Positions 21,050 to 31,507 of a stretch of DNA of 64,000 nt are shown here, in pieces; positions within the stretch are counted from its first letter, which is position 1, and each line of letters opens with the position of its first letter. The notes under the pieces are model-generated. The model was not told where the DNA came from. It did not search any database and saw nothing but the letters and a program-made list of their open reading frames with translations. Source of the stretch: Ectobius pallidus (taxonomy: Eukaryota > Arthropoda > Insecta > Blattodea > Ectobiidae); the NCBI GenBank assembly GCA_964059195.1, contig CAXKWD010000002.1, positions 148,445,042-148,509,041 of the forward strand, read 5' to 3'. A program made the position numbers and the translations under genes.

Positions 21050-22011
21050 TTAAATGAGTTCTCGTTGATATTGAAAACGAGAGTTAATCCATCCTCTGTT
21101 TCCTTACTACTAACGCTTTTCCATTCATCTGTCTGGAGGCCTTTATTCTGGATTTGCAGTAACTCCAAGATTCGGGGTACTCCTTTTTTCTTAAGAATCT
21201 TTGGAATCCACACCATCACTTTAGCGATACGTAGTATCGTGTTGGCTGGTCCAATCTTGAGTTTTGCTCCTTGCCATGGTCGGATTTCTGAGATAACCTC
21301 CTCTAACCATGTTTTAGTTTTTAAATTGGCACAAGTAAACGTCACTGCGCCATCAGCCAGATTGCTGGAGAGAAACTGTATTTGTTCCCCATCTTCTGAT
21401 GGTTTAATTCTCTCCAGAACTGCCTCCTGAATGAGTTCAAATTGCTCTTCAGTAACCTTCTCTTCTGGAAATCCTTTAGGGACCACAGCCATCTTTACAG
21501 AGGTTAGTGCCTCCCTATAGGATTGAGAAGGACCAGGAGTAGTCTCACTCTCCACTTGTCTCTTTTCTTGAGATTTCTTTTCTCCTGCATGTCTTTTAAC
21601 CTGCCTAGTGGTGCTTCCAGAGTCGGGCGTGCTCCTTTCAGAGGGCTTTCTCTTCTGGGCACGCTCTCGCCTGGGTATTACCCGTTCCCCGGCAGCAATC
21701 GCCTCCTGTATTCTCATTTTGCGCCTCTGTGCACCAGAAGGACGTGTTTCTCCAATGAACAGTCTCTTAACAGATGACTGCATGGATTTTAGGTCTTTTG
21801 CAATCACGCTGGTTTTCTCGAGGTTTGAACTTGCGTCTGCCTCTGAGATTGCCGGTGAGATTGCTCCAATTGCTTCTTTTCCTGCGAGGATTCTTGTTTC
21901 CTCTGCAGTGTCCTCGGTTTCCATTTGGGTTGCCTTTTCATCAGGTCCCCCTTTGGTTTCAACATCTGATATCTGGGTTGCCCCTAAGTGAGGTCCCCTT
22001 GTATCTTTCAT
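20962..22011 (-). CDS. ORF1 protein, DUF4780-like
   Basis: 349 residues. The N-terminal third is acidic and low-complexity, the middle (about 95-165) is rich in Arg/Lys/Ser, and the C-terminal half resembles the DUF4780 domain of insect LINE ORF1 proteins: a VTFTCANLKTKTWLEEVI block and then RPWQGAKLKIG. No zinc knuckle is seen. By family knowledge ORF1 binds element RNA. It starts ATG-Lys-Asp at 22011, with an upstream in-frame extension possible. It ends TAA at 20964-20962, inside the open frame of ORF2, so translation of ORF2 likely needs re-initiation or -1 frameshifting. Confidence 0.85.
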   Translation of the reverse strand: MKDTRGPHLGATQISDVETKGGPDEKATQMETEDTAEETRILAGKEAIGAISPAISEADASSNLEKTSVIAKDLKSMQSSVKRLFIGETRPSGAQRRKMRIQEAIAAGERVIPRRERAQKRKPSERSTPDSGSTTRQVKRHAGEKKSQEKRQVESETTPGPSQSYREALTSVKMAVVPKGFPEEKVTEEQFELIQEAVLERIKPSEDGEQIQFLSSNLADGAVTFTCANLKTKTWLEEVISEIRPWQGAKLKIGPANTILRIAKVMVWIPKILKKKGVPRILELLQIQNKGLQTDEWKSVSSKETEDGLTLVFNINENSFKSLKAMQFKAYLGTGRVSFKTLSKPPGYN

Positions 22012-22678
22012 TTCTAGATCTAGGGTTGCCTGTGACTGAGGTCCCCTTAAATCTTCAGTTTCTGCTCCTTTGGAGCTTTCTTCTCGAAAATGGTCAATTG
22101 TGTCCCACGAGCAGTTAGGGAACTATAAGTCCGCCCAGGCAGAGCCCCACTTGCCTGGGTAAGACTAAATACTCTGGAAGGACGTCAGGTATTCCAGAGG
22201 CTCCGTTCATGACACATCATCCCCTGTGCCATGCACCCCCTCGGCACGGATCGCCTTACACCTTGGGGTTAGGGTTGAGTTGCTTCTTCGTCTGGTTTCT
22301 CCCCACCAACCTGCCCAGCATGGGAGACCCTACCGGTAGCAATGCTACCCCTGGTATAGCCTGGTGGATCAAAGAAACACACAAGCCCCACCACCAACTA
22401 CAAGGTGTTGCAACTCCTAGGTGGGGAGTTTCTTGATAGTTCTCATATAAGGCGAGATTTGAATGTTTGAAAAGTGCTCTTTCCTCTTTTTTGCAGTTAT
22501 TATTGCGGGTTAGCCATGCCAAGGCTACAGAAGAAGAATGCTACGCAGTGACAGTAAATTAAACTAAAAGCACTTCGAAGTCTACCTCAGCCTGTAGGCT
22601 TGCCTAAAGGGATTTTTTTATTTCATTTCATATCATTTACAGAGCTTTTACTAAAAAAAAAAAATATTCTATGCACCA

Positions 22679-22763
22679 TGTATGCAAAACCTTTAGCGGA
22701 CTCATCCAATATTTCCGCCTCGGCTGCAATACTAGATTCGTCCGCTAAAGCGTTATTTTGCAT
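22679..22763. repeat. 85-bp hairpin
   Basis: TATGCAAAAC and CTTTAGCGGAC are mirrored by GTCCGCTAAAG and TTTTGCATA about 40 bp later. It could be a tiny MITE remnant or a cruciform. No target duplication is recognised. Confidence 0.5.
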
Positions 22764-23126
22764 ACTTGATACATAAATATTTAATTCACAGTAATTGATC
22801 ACACTAGTTGAAATACTTTAACTGTGAACAATACTCTAGAGCAGCGTTTCTCAACCTCTTTGAAACTGGGGACCTCTAAAATGTCTAAAATGTTTTACGT
22901 AACCCTAATTTTGTTTAAATAGGCTATATATAGGCCTTCTTAATATTTGGGGTATTAATTATAGGTCATTATAATGAAATAAATCTAAATACATTTTATT
23001 TAATTCGACGGACACACAGTTATTGAATTGGCAGTAAACTATTCACAGTAAAATTATATTTTGAACAGACTTTCATATGTATTACCAATTTGATAATATA
23101 ATTAGGAATTATGTTATTACTCACTT

Positions 23127-25789
23127 TTAATGAGATGGTTGAGCTTGTCGCCTCTTGCAGAGTTCCTTGATATTTGGCTCAATATTAGTCAAATTTAGTC
23201 GAAGATCAGCAGATGTATTAAGTCTGTTTCTGTATTTTGTTTTTAGTTGAATGAGCGACGAAAATTCCTTCTCACAAAGATAGGTTGTTGGAAACTTCAT
23301 GGCGATTTTCAGTGCTTCTTCAGATAATTCTGGAAATTCACTTCTCACTGAAAATGAGATCCAGAATCGAGACAAACTAAGTTTACAGAATTGGATTTTA
23401 AGCCCACTGTCACTTGAGAGTTCAAATAACAGTTCTTTCTTCGATAATGTGAGATCATTATTCTGACTGTAAGCCTGAAACGGATCGCGAATCCATAGAA
23501 GTTCATCATACAAGTATGTGAAAAATATATTTCACATTTTTTTTTACAGTTTCGAGGTGGTTATAAATTCTTGCAACAAACTCAGACTTGACAGAAATAT
23601 CATTTTCCAGTAAAAATGATTCCAATGTTGGAAAAGGTGCAAATTAACTTTTTTTATGTAACTAGCCCCAGTTTTTTCTCGAATGCCTTTATTTTGTCAT
23701 AAGTAGGGACCGGATTTTTAGGTTTTTAAAAACACTGTTTTAGGTTTTCCATTAGGTGAAATAGTTTTTTTTAGGTTTTTGTCCAAAATATCGTCTTCGG
23801 GTAGAATAATTGGTTAATGAATTTGAATGTGCTACATATGATTAAATACATAATACTTGTAAAGTTTAACTTAACATAATTAACTTAAATTTGTGTAAAC
23901 TGCTATAGGACAATAATATACAATTGAAGAAAGAAAGCATAAACAATCAAAAGAAGCAGTGAAAATAAGATTGTCTCACCTTTCCTGGTTACAATTTATC
24001 ATTAAATATCTTTCAAGATTCCCAACTGTGAAGTTCTTCCTGTTATCTCTTAGAATACACTTGAAGGCAGAAAATGTCCTTTCAACCTCACGTGACGTCA
24101 ACAATGGTTGTTTGTATGAATATTTTAAAAAGAATACGCCGGTACTCTTACATTTCCTCTCTTGATACTGTCATCCTAGACGATATTGGGATGAACGAAA
24201 CGCTGGTGGTATTAATTTCAACCCGACAAAAATTATCTCTCCGCAAAATATCGATTTCTCGACTGACAAACAAAAAAGTAGCTTAAATTAGATATTTTTA
24301 GGTTTTATATCCCGTTTAGGTACATTTAGGTTTTTATACCCCATTTAGGTATTTTTAGGTGCCACAGAATTAATGTGGGTGAATCCTGTGAACATGATTC
24401 GAAAAAGTGTATGATCGCTTTATGTTTTGGAAGTAAGGAAAAAAATAGGTAAAAATCTAAGAATCCGGTCCCTAGTCATAAGCTTCAAGAACAGTGAAAG
24501 ATTTTCCCTGAAGGGAGAGATTTAGTTCATTTAATTTAAAAAAAGAAGTATGAAAGATAGGATAAGGCCATTAACCATGCTTCGTCAGCAACGAGTGATG
24601 CAAAATCAGAATTATGTTCACTTACAAATAATAAATCTTTGTGTCTTAATTGAAATAACCTTGTATTTTGCCCCTGGAAAGCCAGCGAATTTAAGAATGA
24701 AGCAAAAGGTATGTATATTCACTGCCCATTTCATCGCACAATACGGGAAATAGCCTATTATTTAAAGGTCGAGCCTTACTAAAATTAACTAGCTTTACAG
24801 CATTATCTAGCACAGTTTTAAATTCTGGTGGCATTCCTTTGGAGGCCAATGCTTCCCTATGTATCAAACAATGCACCCATTTCATATCTGGAGCTACTTC
24901 CTTGACTTTAGAAACAACCCCACTATGTCTGCCTGTAAGGGTGCGGGCTCCATCTGAGCATAAACCTACACATTTTTCCCACAGGATCCCTTTCTCTCTT
25001 ATGTAACTATCAAGAAAGTGAAATATTTCTTCTCCAGTTGTTCAGGTTGGCAAAGATGTACAAAATAAAATATCGTACTGTATGTCATCACTATGTGCAT
25101 ATCTAACGTAGCACATCAATTGCGCATCATTTGTGACATCAGTAGTTTCGTCCATTTGTAACGGATAATAAGGACGCTTAACCCTTTCGATTAACTGAGA
25201 TTCTACGTTCATTATTCTCCGACTGACAGTGTCATGTGAAGGAGGAGTCAAATCGATATATTTTAGAAATTTGTGGCCAAACATAGTTTTTACAACATCT
25301 TTTATAGCTTGAAGAAGTAAATTTTCCCCAATGAAATGAGGTTTCCCTGTTTTGGCTATGCGCAAACTTAAGAAGTAGGATGCTTCCAGTGCCTTGCTAT
25401 TAATTGAACCCATGGCTGAAACTTTCTCTTTCCCATAATTTAATGTTTTTAAGCGTTACTGAGAAAACTCAATTGGTTTGTTTTTTACATCGCAATCCTT
25501 TGTTTCTAAATGTCATCGGAGTTTTGCAGGTTTCATACACACGCTCGACAACACTTCATAACACAAAACGCACTGTGGTGTCTGTTCACTTTCATCAAAG
25601 CACCAAGTAAATCCTAATTCCAAATACGACATACCATATTTCTTATTATATTTTTTCTTTGAACTGCTTACTTCAACTTTCATAGGAGTCACACTTACTC
25701 GCCATAACACTCGTTTCACAGTTAGAATTAGTTTCGCTTGCATCACTTGCTTTTCTTTTGAAAGTCCCTGTTCTAAGCCACTTTTCCAT
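23127..25789 (-). pseudogene. hAT transposase (BED-finger type), broken
   Basis: Start MEKWLRTGTFKRKASDAS at 25789, then a BED-like zinc finger with CVLCYEVLSS and KPAKLR followed by a stop in place of an Arg-type codon before HLETK. Next come ASYFLSLRIAKTGKPHFIGE and DETTDVTNDAQLMCYVRY (catalytic Asp region), HCLIHREALASKGMPPEFK (conserved CxxH motif) and LNNRLFPVLCDEMGSEYTYL. The C-terminal dimerisation region lies at 23513-23127. Frameshifts, stops and the nested insertion show it is inactive. The layout matches animal Buster/ZBED-type transposases. Confidence 0.8.
23704..24474. mobile_element. nested non-autonomous hAT element
   Basis: TAGGGACCGGATTTTTAGG and its inverted counterpart near 24450-24474 (AATCCGGTCCCTA) are flanked by a perfect 8-bp duplication GTCATAAG (23696-23703, 24475-24482). 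Subterminal TTTAGGTTTTTA-like repeats line both ends. On the minus strand at about 24110-23970 a transposase C-terminal remnant reads EVERTFSAFKCILRDNRKNF, a hAT dimerisation block of another subfamily than its host. Confidence 0.85.
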
Positions 25790-26575
25790 TATTAAAATAT
25801 TAAAACACTTTTTGAAAAATATTAAAACCGGAGTTAACCGACTACACACTTTCCACAAATATAACTTAGCACGTCTGAAGACCTACTGAGGAACCAGGAT
25901 TGCCAGTCCAGAAGCAGGCATAGTCGTTAAATTTAAGATTGAAGACGAAAATTTTTAAAATATTTAATTTGATTGGTTGACCTAAATGTGAGAATCTGGA
26001 AATTCATACGTGATAATTTTTGTGAGAATGGGCTTAAAATCCTCTAAATAAACTTGAAAGATCATAAACATTAGCATACTCTAGAAGAGTACTACCGAGC
26101 CATAGCAACTGCATGTGCTTAACACAGGTTTACTGGTATCAGACACTCGGGCACCTCCAACAATAAACCCCTTGTTAAGAGAGCGCCTCTAATAATAAAT
26201 TCCGACAAAGTCTTATTTTTCAGGGTTTTGAATGAAAGAGGGAACCATAGATGTCAGTGCATCAGGGGTTTCAAACTGTGGTTCGTAACTGCAAAAGTAA
26301 GGAAACTTGCAACAGGACCTGTATTTTCGACCACCAGTGGTCCGCGGACCATAGGTTGAGAAACACTGCTCTAGAGTGACCATTTCTAGGCACATAGAGT
26401 GTTTAGTTCTATCTAAGAAGAAAATAATTTAGATGTCCATATAGAAAAGTTTAGAGTTTATTCCTTTCAGTAAAATATCTCAGTTTTGTAGTATATCTTT
26501 TAGGATAACCCCTCTTTTTCCCCATGCCCTTAAATTCTTAACTCTATTTTATAGTGATGTTTATATATTTTATAG

Positions 26576-26747
26576 GATTACCACTGGTGGTGGCGAAGTT
26601 TTCTCACAAGTGGATTCACTGCCTTTTACTTGTTTGTGTACTGCATCCACTATTTTGTCACAAAGCTCAACATTGAAGATGCAGCCTCTACTTTCCTCTA
26701 CTTCGGATATACTTTGATCATGGTTTTCCTATTCTTCCTTCTGACGG
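26576..26747 (+). CDS. TM9SF2: TM9SF2 coding exon C
   Basis: It encodes 57 residues beginning [20 protein letters not shown] and ending LLTG, with two membrane-spanning stretches and the family block LYFGYT (here FLYFGYT). The acceptor is TATAG (ends 26575) and the donor is GTAAGT at 26748. The final G is the first base of a Gly codon completed by exon D at 43492. The exon is isolated in more than 42 kb of repeat-filled intron, so automated gene finders may miss it or join it to transposon frames. Confidence 0.9.
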
Positions 26748-27450
26748 GTAAGTACTTGATGGTTTATATCCTTTATCCATGGAAATACTTGATATTATTT
26801 TATTTTCTTATATAATTATAGCGATGTTGACCAAAATTGAAATTGAGATAAAACCAGGAAAACATGTTTCACAATCCTAGAATTTGTAGGAAGTTTATAT
26901 AGTGAAGTTATAATTAATTGAAACTTGAGATGGAGGTTTAACATACGTAACTTCACTTAATTGAAGCACTGACCTGAACATGTTTCGAGCAATCCTTCAT
27001 GACTCATCTGATGATGAGTCATGAAGGATTGCTCGAAACAATGACTTTATTTTTTTCTTTGCTGTTTCAATTGTGAAAATGAAAAGATTGCACAATAAAT
27101 TTGTAGAGACAGATAAACATTTTTATCTAGAAAATTTCTTAGTAAAATCAACAGTTATCGAAGTAGAAATGATGAAAGTATGACTTCCAATCACAATATC
27201 CAAAGACCTGAAAATATAATTATTATCATTCTTTTGTTTATCAACTCATAGTGAAAAAGAAAGCTGTAAATACAGTTGACACTCGATTATGCATGGCACA
27301 TTAACTGGTTTGCAGATTAATCGTGTTCCATTTTTATTTTTTTTATTTACATTACTGTATTTATTTATTTATTTATTTTTTGGGTTGTGAACCCGGGCAC
27401 GTCACTCATTGATGGTCGACAAAGGGAATTGGTTTGTTAAGTAGATTGAT

Positions 27451-27482
<32 letters not shown>

Positions 27483-28341
27483 ATTGATCTGATTAAAAAA
27501 AGCAAGAATTAAAATAAAAAAATAAAAATAAAAAAGAGCTCTGTTTGTAACATTAGCTTGAGGTTCATAGTTTTATTGTGTTTCAAAGGTTTTGACCTTT
27601 TCTTTACTAACATATTCCTGTAACTTCCTAAAATCAAACCAGACTTTAAATTTCTAAGTGATGTGGAAATACTGGACATTGCTCAAGGATGTGGACACAT
27701 ACCTGCTGTGGAAGGGGTTGTGGTTGGAGGTGGAGAAGAATTAGTCTCTGCCCACAGTGTGGTTCATGGGGAGGCATTGAATGCTGTGGAATGTGTCCTT
27801 TTATTTTTCTCGCATATACATGGTATAGAGGAAGTATTGAGGTAGTGACAAAAAATCAAAATCGAGACATCACCAGGAAAACATGTTTCACAATGCCTAG
27901 AAACTGAAAAAAGAATTTTTGGAATGACGTGTCTGTGGACAAGCACAGCAGGTAGACGATTCATTGCATTTACTTCATTTTAGAATTAAGAACTTTTTCG
28001 GGATTTTTCAAACCACCCAGAATTTGGTTTTTATACCGAAATACTAAGGGACTTTACATTTAAACTTTAAAAAATTATATTAATATTTTAAAAAATGGCT
28101 CTAACAATTTTAATAAAAATATAAAGTTAAATACTTCTATCTATGACTAATAAAATGGCCTGTTTTTCTGTAAAATTGACTTGGGGGTACTTTCCTTTAT
28201 CCATTTTCAATTTTTCTAAGTTATCTCCTTTACATTAGGCGATACATGATAAACTAGCACAGTAAAGTTGTAGAGAAGATTAAAATGAACATTTTTTTGT
28301 AAAACATATTTCTTTATCAAATTAATAAATATTAAGGTAAA
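26748..28341. other. intronic sequence with short repeats
   Basis: It contains a palindrome at 26979-27043 (listed separately), (TA)n at 27453-27477, and two copies of a segment that includes ACCAGGAAAACATGTTTCAC (about 26850-26880 and 27868-27905). The segment 27390-27545 is similar to 59437-59540. A short frame at 27663-27845, rich in Gly and Val, resembles nothing I know. No exon is supported. Confidence 0.5.
26979..27043. repeat. near-perfect 65-bp palindrome, Penelope-like motif
   Basis: CATGTTTCGAGCAATCCTTC and GACTCATC are mirrored around a TGAT centre by GATGAGTC and GAAGGATTGCTCGAAACAATG, apart from one base in the outermost positions. Read on the + strand it contains CTGATGA ... 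CTCGAAAC, like the Penelope terminal motifs elsewhere in the window. It is probably a head-on pair of PLE end fragments. Confidence 0.55.
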
Positions 28342-28573
28342 TCTATATTAATAAAAGGAAGTGTCTGTCTTCCTTCTGTCTGTCTGTCCGCGATGCCCAG
28401 CGAAATCTACTGAACGCAGAAAACTGAAATTTTAAACATAGGTGGACTGAAGGGTCGGAAAATGCACCTCGAAGCCGGAATTTTAATTTTCGCTTTTGTT
28501 CGTGAGTTATGAGTGAAAAACGGGCAGAAAACGTGTATTTTTAGCGTTTTCAAAGCATCAGTTTTCAGTAATA

Positions 28574-29932
28574 CAGGGTTCCCACAAATGATCTTTCGGG
28601 TTTCGAAAATGTGTAACTTGTGTTTAAATAAACTTACAAACATGTAACTGGTACTAATGGAAAGAGAAACTCAAAAAGTTTTGATTATAGTATCACAGTT
28701 GGCAACAATGATGTATAATGACATTCAACATTGCGCATTGTCGAAAGCAAGAAAATGGCTGGTATAGAGGATAGGCGAGCGTTCTGTGTTCTCGATTATC
28801 ATGTTAATAAATCTGTAACTGTTGTTCAACAACATTTTCGAACAAGATTTGGTGAAGATCCACCCAGTGGCCCTTCAATTCGTAAGTGGTATTCTGATTT
28901 TACGACAAGAGGGTGCTTCTGTAGGAGGAAATCTTCAGGACGCCCGGCAGTAAGTGAGGAAACTGTAGACCGGATTCGTGAATCTTTTACACGTAGTCCT
29001 CAAAAATCAACCATTGTAGCTAGTAGGGAGCTGCAGATCCCTAAATCCACCGTATGGAAAGTTCTGCGTAAATGTTTGAATTTTCTTCCATACCGATTGC
29101 AGATGATGCAGTTCTTAAAGGAAGAAGATAAAATGGTGCGTCGTACTTTCTGCGAGAATATGCAGACTCTCATGGAAACTTATGGGTTTTTCGAATCCAT
29201 AGTGTTTAGTGACGAGTGCATCTTCCATCTTTCAGGTAAAGTGAACAAACATAACGTTAGAGTCTGGGGGTCGGAAAAACCCAATACCAACGTGCAGCAT
29301 GTCCGCGACTCTCCTAAAGTAAACGTATTCTGCGCTTTAAGTGTGCAGAAAGTGTACGGCCCGTTCTTCTTTGTAGAGAAAACAATTGGAGGATTTGAGT
29401 ACCTGGATATGCTACAACAATTGCTCCTGCCTCAGTTGGAACAGGAAATGCCCAACGTGATATTTCAACAGGACGGCGCACCCCCTCATTTTCATAATGA
29501 AGTCAGATTGGAGCTCAACACCAGACTACCGAACCGATGGATTGGCCGTGTTGGTAATGACGATGAAGAACTTCTTCCTTGGCCTCCGCGTTCGCCAGAC
29601 CTCACACCCCTTGACTTCTTTTTGTGGGGTTATGTCAAAGATCTTGTGTACAAGCCACCTCTTCCACAGACCATCCTTGATCTAAGAGAACGCATCACAG
29701 CAGCCATTGGAACAGTTGACCATGGCATGTTACAACTTGCCTGGGCGGAAATGGACTACAGGCTTGATGTGTGTCGTGTTACCAACGGAGCTCACACTGA
29801 ACATCTGTAAGGTACTATAATCAAAACTTTTTGAGTTTCTCTTTCCATTAGTACCAGTTAACATGTTTGTAAGTTTATTTAAATACAAGTTACACATTTT
29901 CGAAACCCGAAAGATCATTTGTGGGAACCCTG
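28574..29932 (+). mobile_element. Tc1/mariner-superfamily transposon with 119-bp inverted repeats
   Basis: A 1359-bp element starting CAGGGTTCCCACAAATGATC and ending with its complement, with TA at both sides (28572-28573, 29933-29934). The inverted repeats (28574-28692, 29814-29932) differ by one substitution and one indel. It sits in Helitron copy 1. Helitron copy 2 shows the matching uninterrupted sequence at 31267-31275. With an intact transposase ORF this copy looks recently active and possibly autonomous. Confidence 0.92.
28755..29810 (+). CDS. IS630/Tc1-mariner-type transposase
   Basis: The ORF is uninterrupted from 28731; the Met at 28755 (MAGIEDRRAF) is the more likely start. An N-terminal helix-turn-helix region (residues about 20-115 of the 359-residue frame, including SGRPAVSEET and IPKSTVWKVL) is followed by the DDE/D domain: D161 in FSDECIFHLSG, D248 in FQQDGAPPHFH, and PPRSPDLTPLDFFLWGYVKD. 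The third acidic residue is probably D295 (D290 is the alternative), giving 46 residues between D2 and D3, longer than the DD34D of mariner. It catalyses cut-and-paste at TA. Confidence 0.9.
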   Translation: MAGIEDRRAFCVLDYHVNKSVTVVQQHFRTRFGEDPPSGPSIRKWYSDFTTRGCFCRRKSSGRPAVSEETVDRIRESFTRSPQKSTIVASRELQIPKSTVWKVLRKCLNFLPYRLQMMQFLKEEDKMVRRTFCENMQTLMETYGFFESIVFSDECIFHLSGKVNKHNVRVWGSEKPNTNVQHVRDSPKVNVFCALSVQKVYGPFFFVEKTIGGFEYLDMLQQLLLPQLEQEMPNVIFQQDGAPPHFHNEVRLELNTRLPNRWIGRVGNDDEELLPWPPRSPDLTPLDFFLWGYVKDLVYKPPLPQTILDLRERITAAIGTVDHGMLQLAWAEMDYRLDVCRVTNGAHTEHL

Positions 29933-30310
29933 TACATTTCAATGTCAAATCAATTACAGTTGGCTTTGGCTATTTTTGACATAAAACCCACGCAGGTCGA
30001 TTTATTTGTTTATAATGTCAAGGCACGCAAATATCTGAAATTTTCATCATAGACGGAAGAGGGATAATCAATGTAGGCCTAAATATGGTAAAAAATTGTT
30101 CGATTTGGACGAAACTCACTACACAGGGGTTTTGTGGGCCAAGAAACTCGAATCTGAGGTTGCTTTTACCATGCGACGCTATCTAATCGTGGTATGTAGT
30201 CCACGTGATTTAGGTGTTAATAAATATAATAAGTTAACTATTATGCTCTTATTTTTTAATTTTTAATTTTTGAAATACTTATCACGGGCGAAGCCGCGGG
30301 CACATGCTAG

Positions 30311-31035
30311 TACAAAATAAATATGACTTAAATGTGAATGTCAGAACAAACATTAATAAAATATGGATGATATTCTTTTGTTACCTTAACCTACTTATTG
30401 TTGTGAAATGTAGTCATTTTAGCTCAGCTGTAATGAACACACCAAAACCAATTACAGCAAGGTGGTATAGGCTAATAGGGTAGAGGATCTGGTTCGGCCA
30501 CCCAAATTTACTTGGGTTTTCATGGTTGCCTCATTTGCAGAAGCATAAGTCGGATTTGTAGGACTTGTTTATTTTCCATTACTCATTGTCGCTATGTCAC
30601 TGGATATTATAATCATTTAACTTAATATTAGGAAAGAAGACATCACTGAACAGTAGAAACAAATGCATGCAAATGAGTTCTTAAAATAGATTACTGGTTC
30701 TCCCAAGTATTCTAAATACATGATATAACCTATATGCAGAAGCATGCAATATAACCTAAGTAGTAGTAATAGTAGTAGTAATAATATAATAATAAAAACA
30801 ATCTTACTGGCACTGCGATTTTGCAATGATCATTAGGGATGGTAGATTTTTGCAATAGCGATAAATGCTAAATGTCTCCAAATGCTGTCAAAATAAGTAA
30901 TATTGCCCATTGAGGCATATGAAGTCAATTTGTTTGTATAAAGAGCTGTCCAACTAAACCACAAATAATTAGTTATCCAGAAGTTCAATTTATGCAATGT
31001 TTACTATGTTTTTCAGAAATACATTAGTATAATAA
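30311..31035. other. intronic spacer between Helitron copies
   Basis: No gene or element end is recognised. A degenerate AGT/AAT microsatellite lies at about 30757-30800. The right edge is the A preceding the TC start of Helitron copy 2. Confidence 0.5.
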
Positions 31036-31443
31036 TCTATATTAATAAAAGGAAGTGTCTGTCTTCCTCCGTCTGTCTGTCTGTCTGTGATGCCCAGCGA
31101 AATCTACTGAACGCAGATATCTGAAATTTTAAACATAGATGGACTAATAGGTCGGAAAGTGCACCTCGATGCCAGAATTATAATTTTAGTTTTCCTTCGC
31201 GAGTTATGAGTGAAAAACGAGCAGAAAACGTGAATTTTTTGCGTTTTCGAAGCATCAGTTTTCAGTAATGTATTTCAATGTCAAATCAATTACAGTTGGC
31301 TTTGGCTATTTTTGTCATACCTTGGAAATGAAACTTTCGTGATCGCTTGAATGTTGTAGCTCACGCTGGTCGATTCATTTGTTTATAAAGTCAAGGCACG
31401 CAGACATATGGAATTTTCAACCTACACCGAAGAGGATTATTAA

Positions 31444-31507
<64 letters not shown>

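Larger units (their letters stand above)
17236..22426 (-). mobile_element. full-length I/LOA-type non-LTR retrotransposon
   Basis: A 5191-bp minus-strand element flanked by a perfect 11-bp duplication AGTTTCTTGAT (17225-17235 and 22427-22437). It has a 5' UTR of about 0.4 kb (22426-22012), ORF1, ORF2 with endonuclease, RT and RNase H, a 3' UTR of under 100 bp and a pentameric tail of the ATATC type (17236-17260). Both ORFs are free of stops, and all catalytic residues I can locate are present. Together with the perfect duplication this indicates a very recent insertion. The RNase H domain plus ORF1 type suggest the I superfamily; the clade needs a tree. Confidence 0.9.
22842..26368 (-). mobile_element. 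hAT transposon (Buster/Charlie-like), decayed
   Basis: The termini CAGCGTTTCTCAACCT and AGGTTGAGAAACACTG are the classic hAT form (CAG..GTTCTCAACC) and are bordered by a perfect 8-bp duplication CTCTAGAG (22834-22841, 26369-26376). The 3527-bp span includes a 771-bp nested hAT element plus its duplication, so the original length was about 2.75 kb. The transposase is on the minus strand. It lies 200 bp before TM9SF2 exon C. Confidence 0.9.
28342..30310 (+). mobile_element. Helitron copy 1 (non-autonomous)
   Basis: It begins TCTATATTAATAAAAGGAAG after an A and ends CACATGCTAG before a T, preceded by the GC-rich hairpin GGGCGAAGCCGCGGGC. These are the TC...CTAG ends and 3' hairpin of Helitrons, inserted between A and T. 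Without the Tc1/mariner-type insertion (28574-29932 plus TA) it is 608 bp. No Rep/helicase coding sequence is present. Confidence 0.85.

Noticed and set aside
17304..21991. Many + strand frames of 70-154 codons
   Set aside because: They lie opposite the intact ORF1 and ORF2 of the minus-strand LINE and have no independent support.
27663..27845. Gly/Val-rich 60-codon frame as a possible cryptic exon
   Set aside because: TM9SF2 exons B, C and D join perfectly without it and no bordering splice sites fit.
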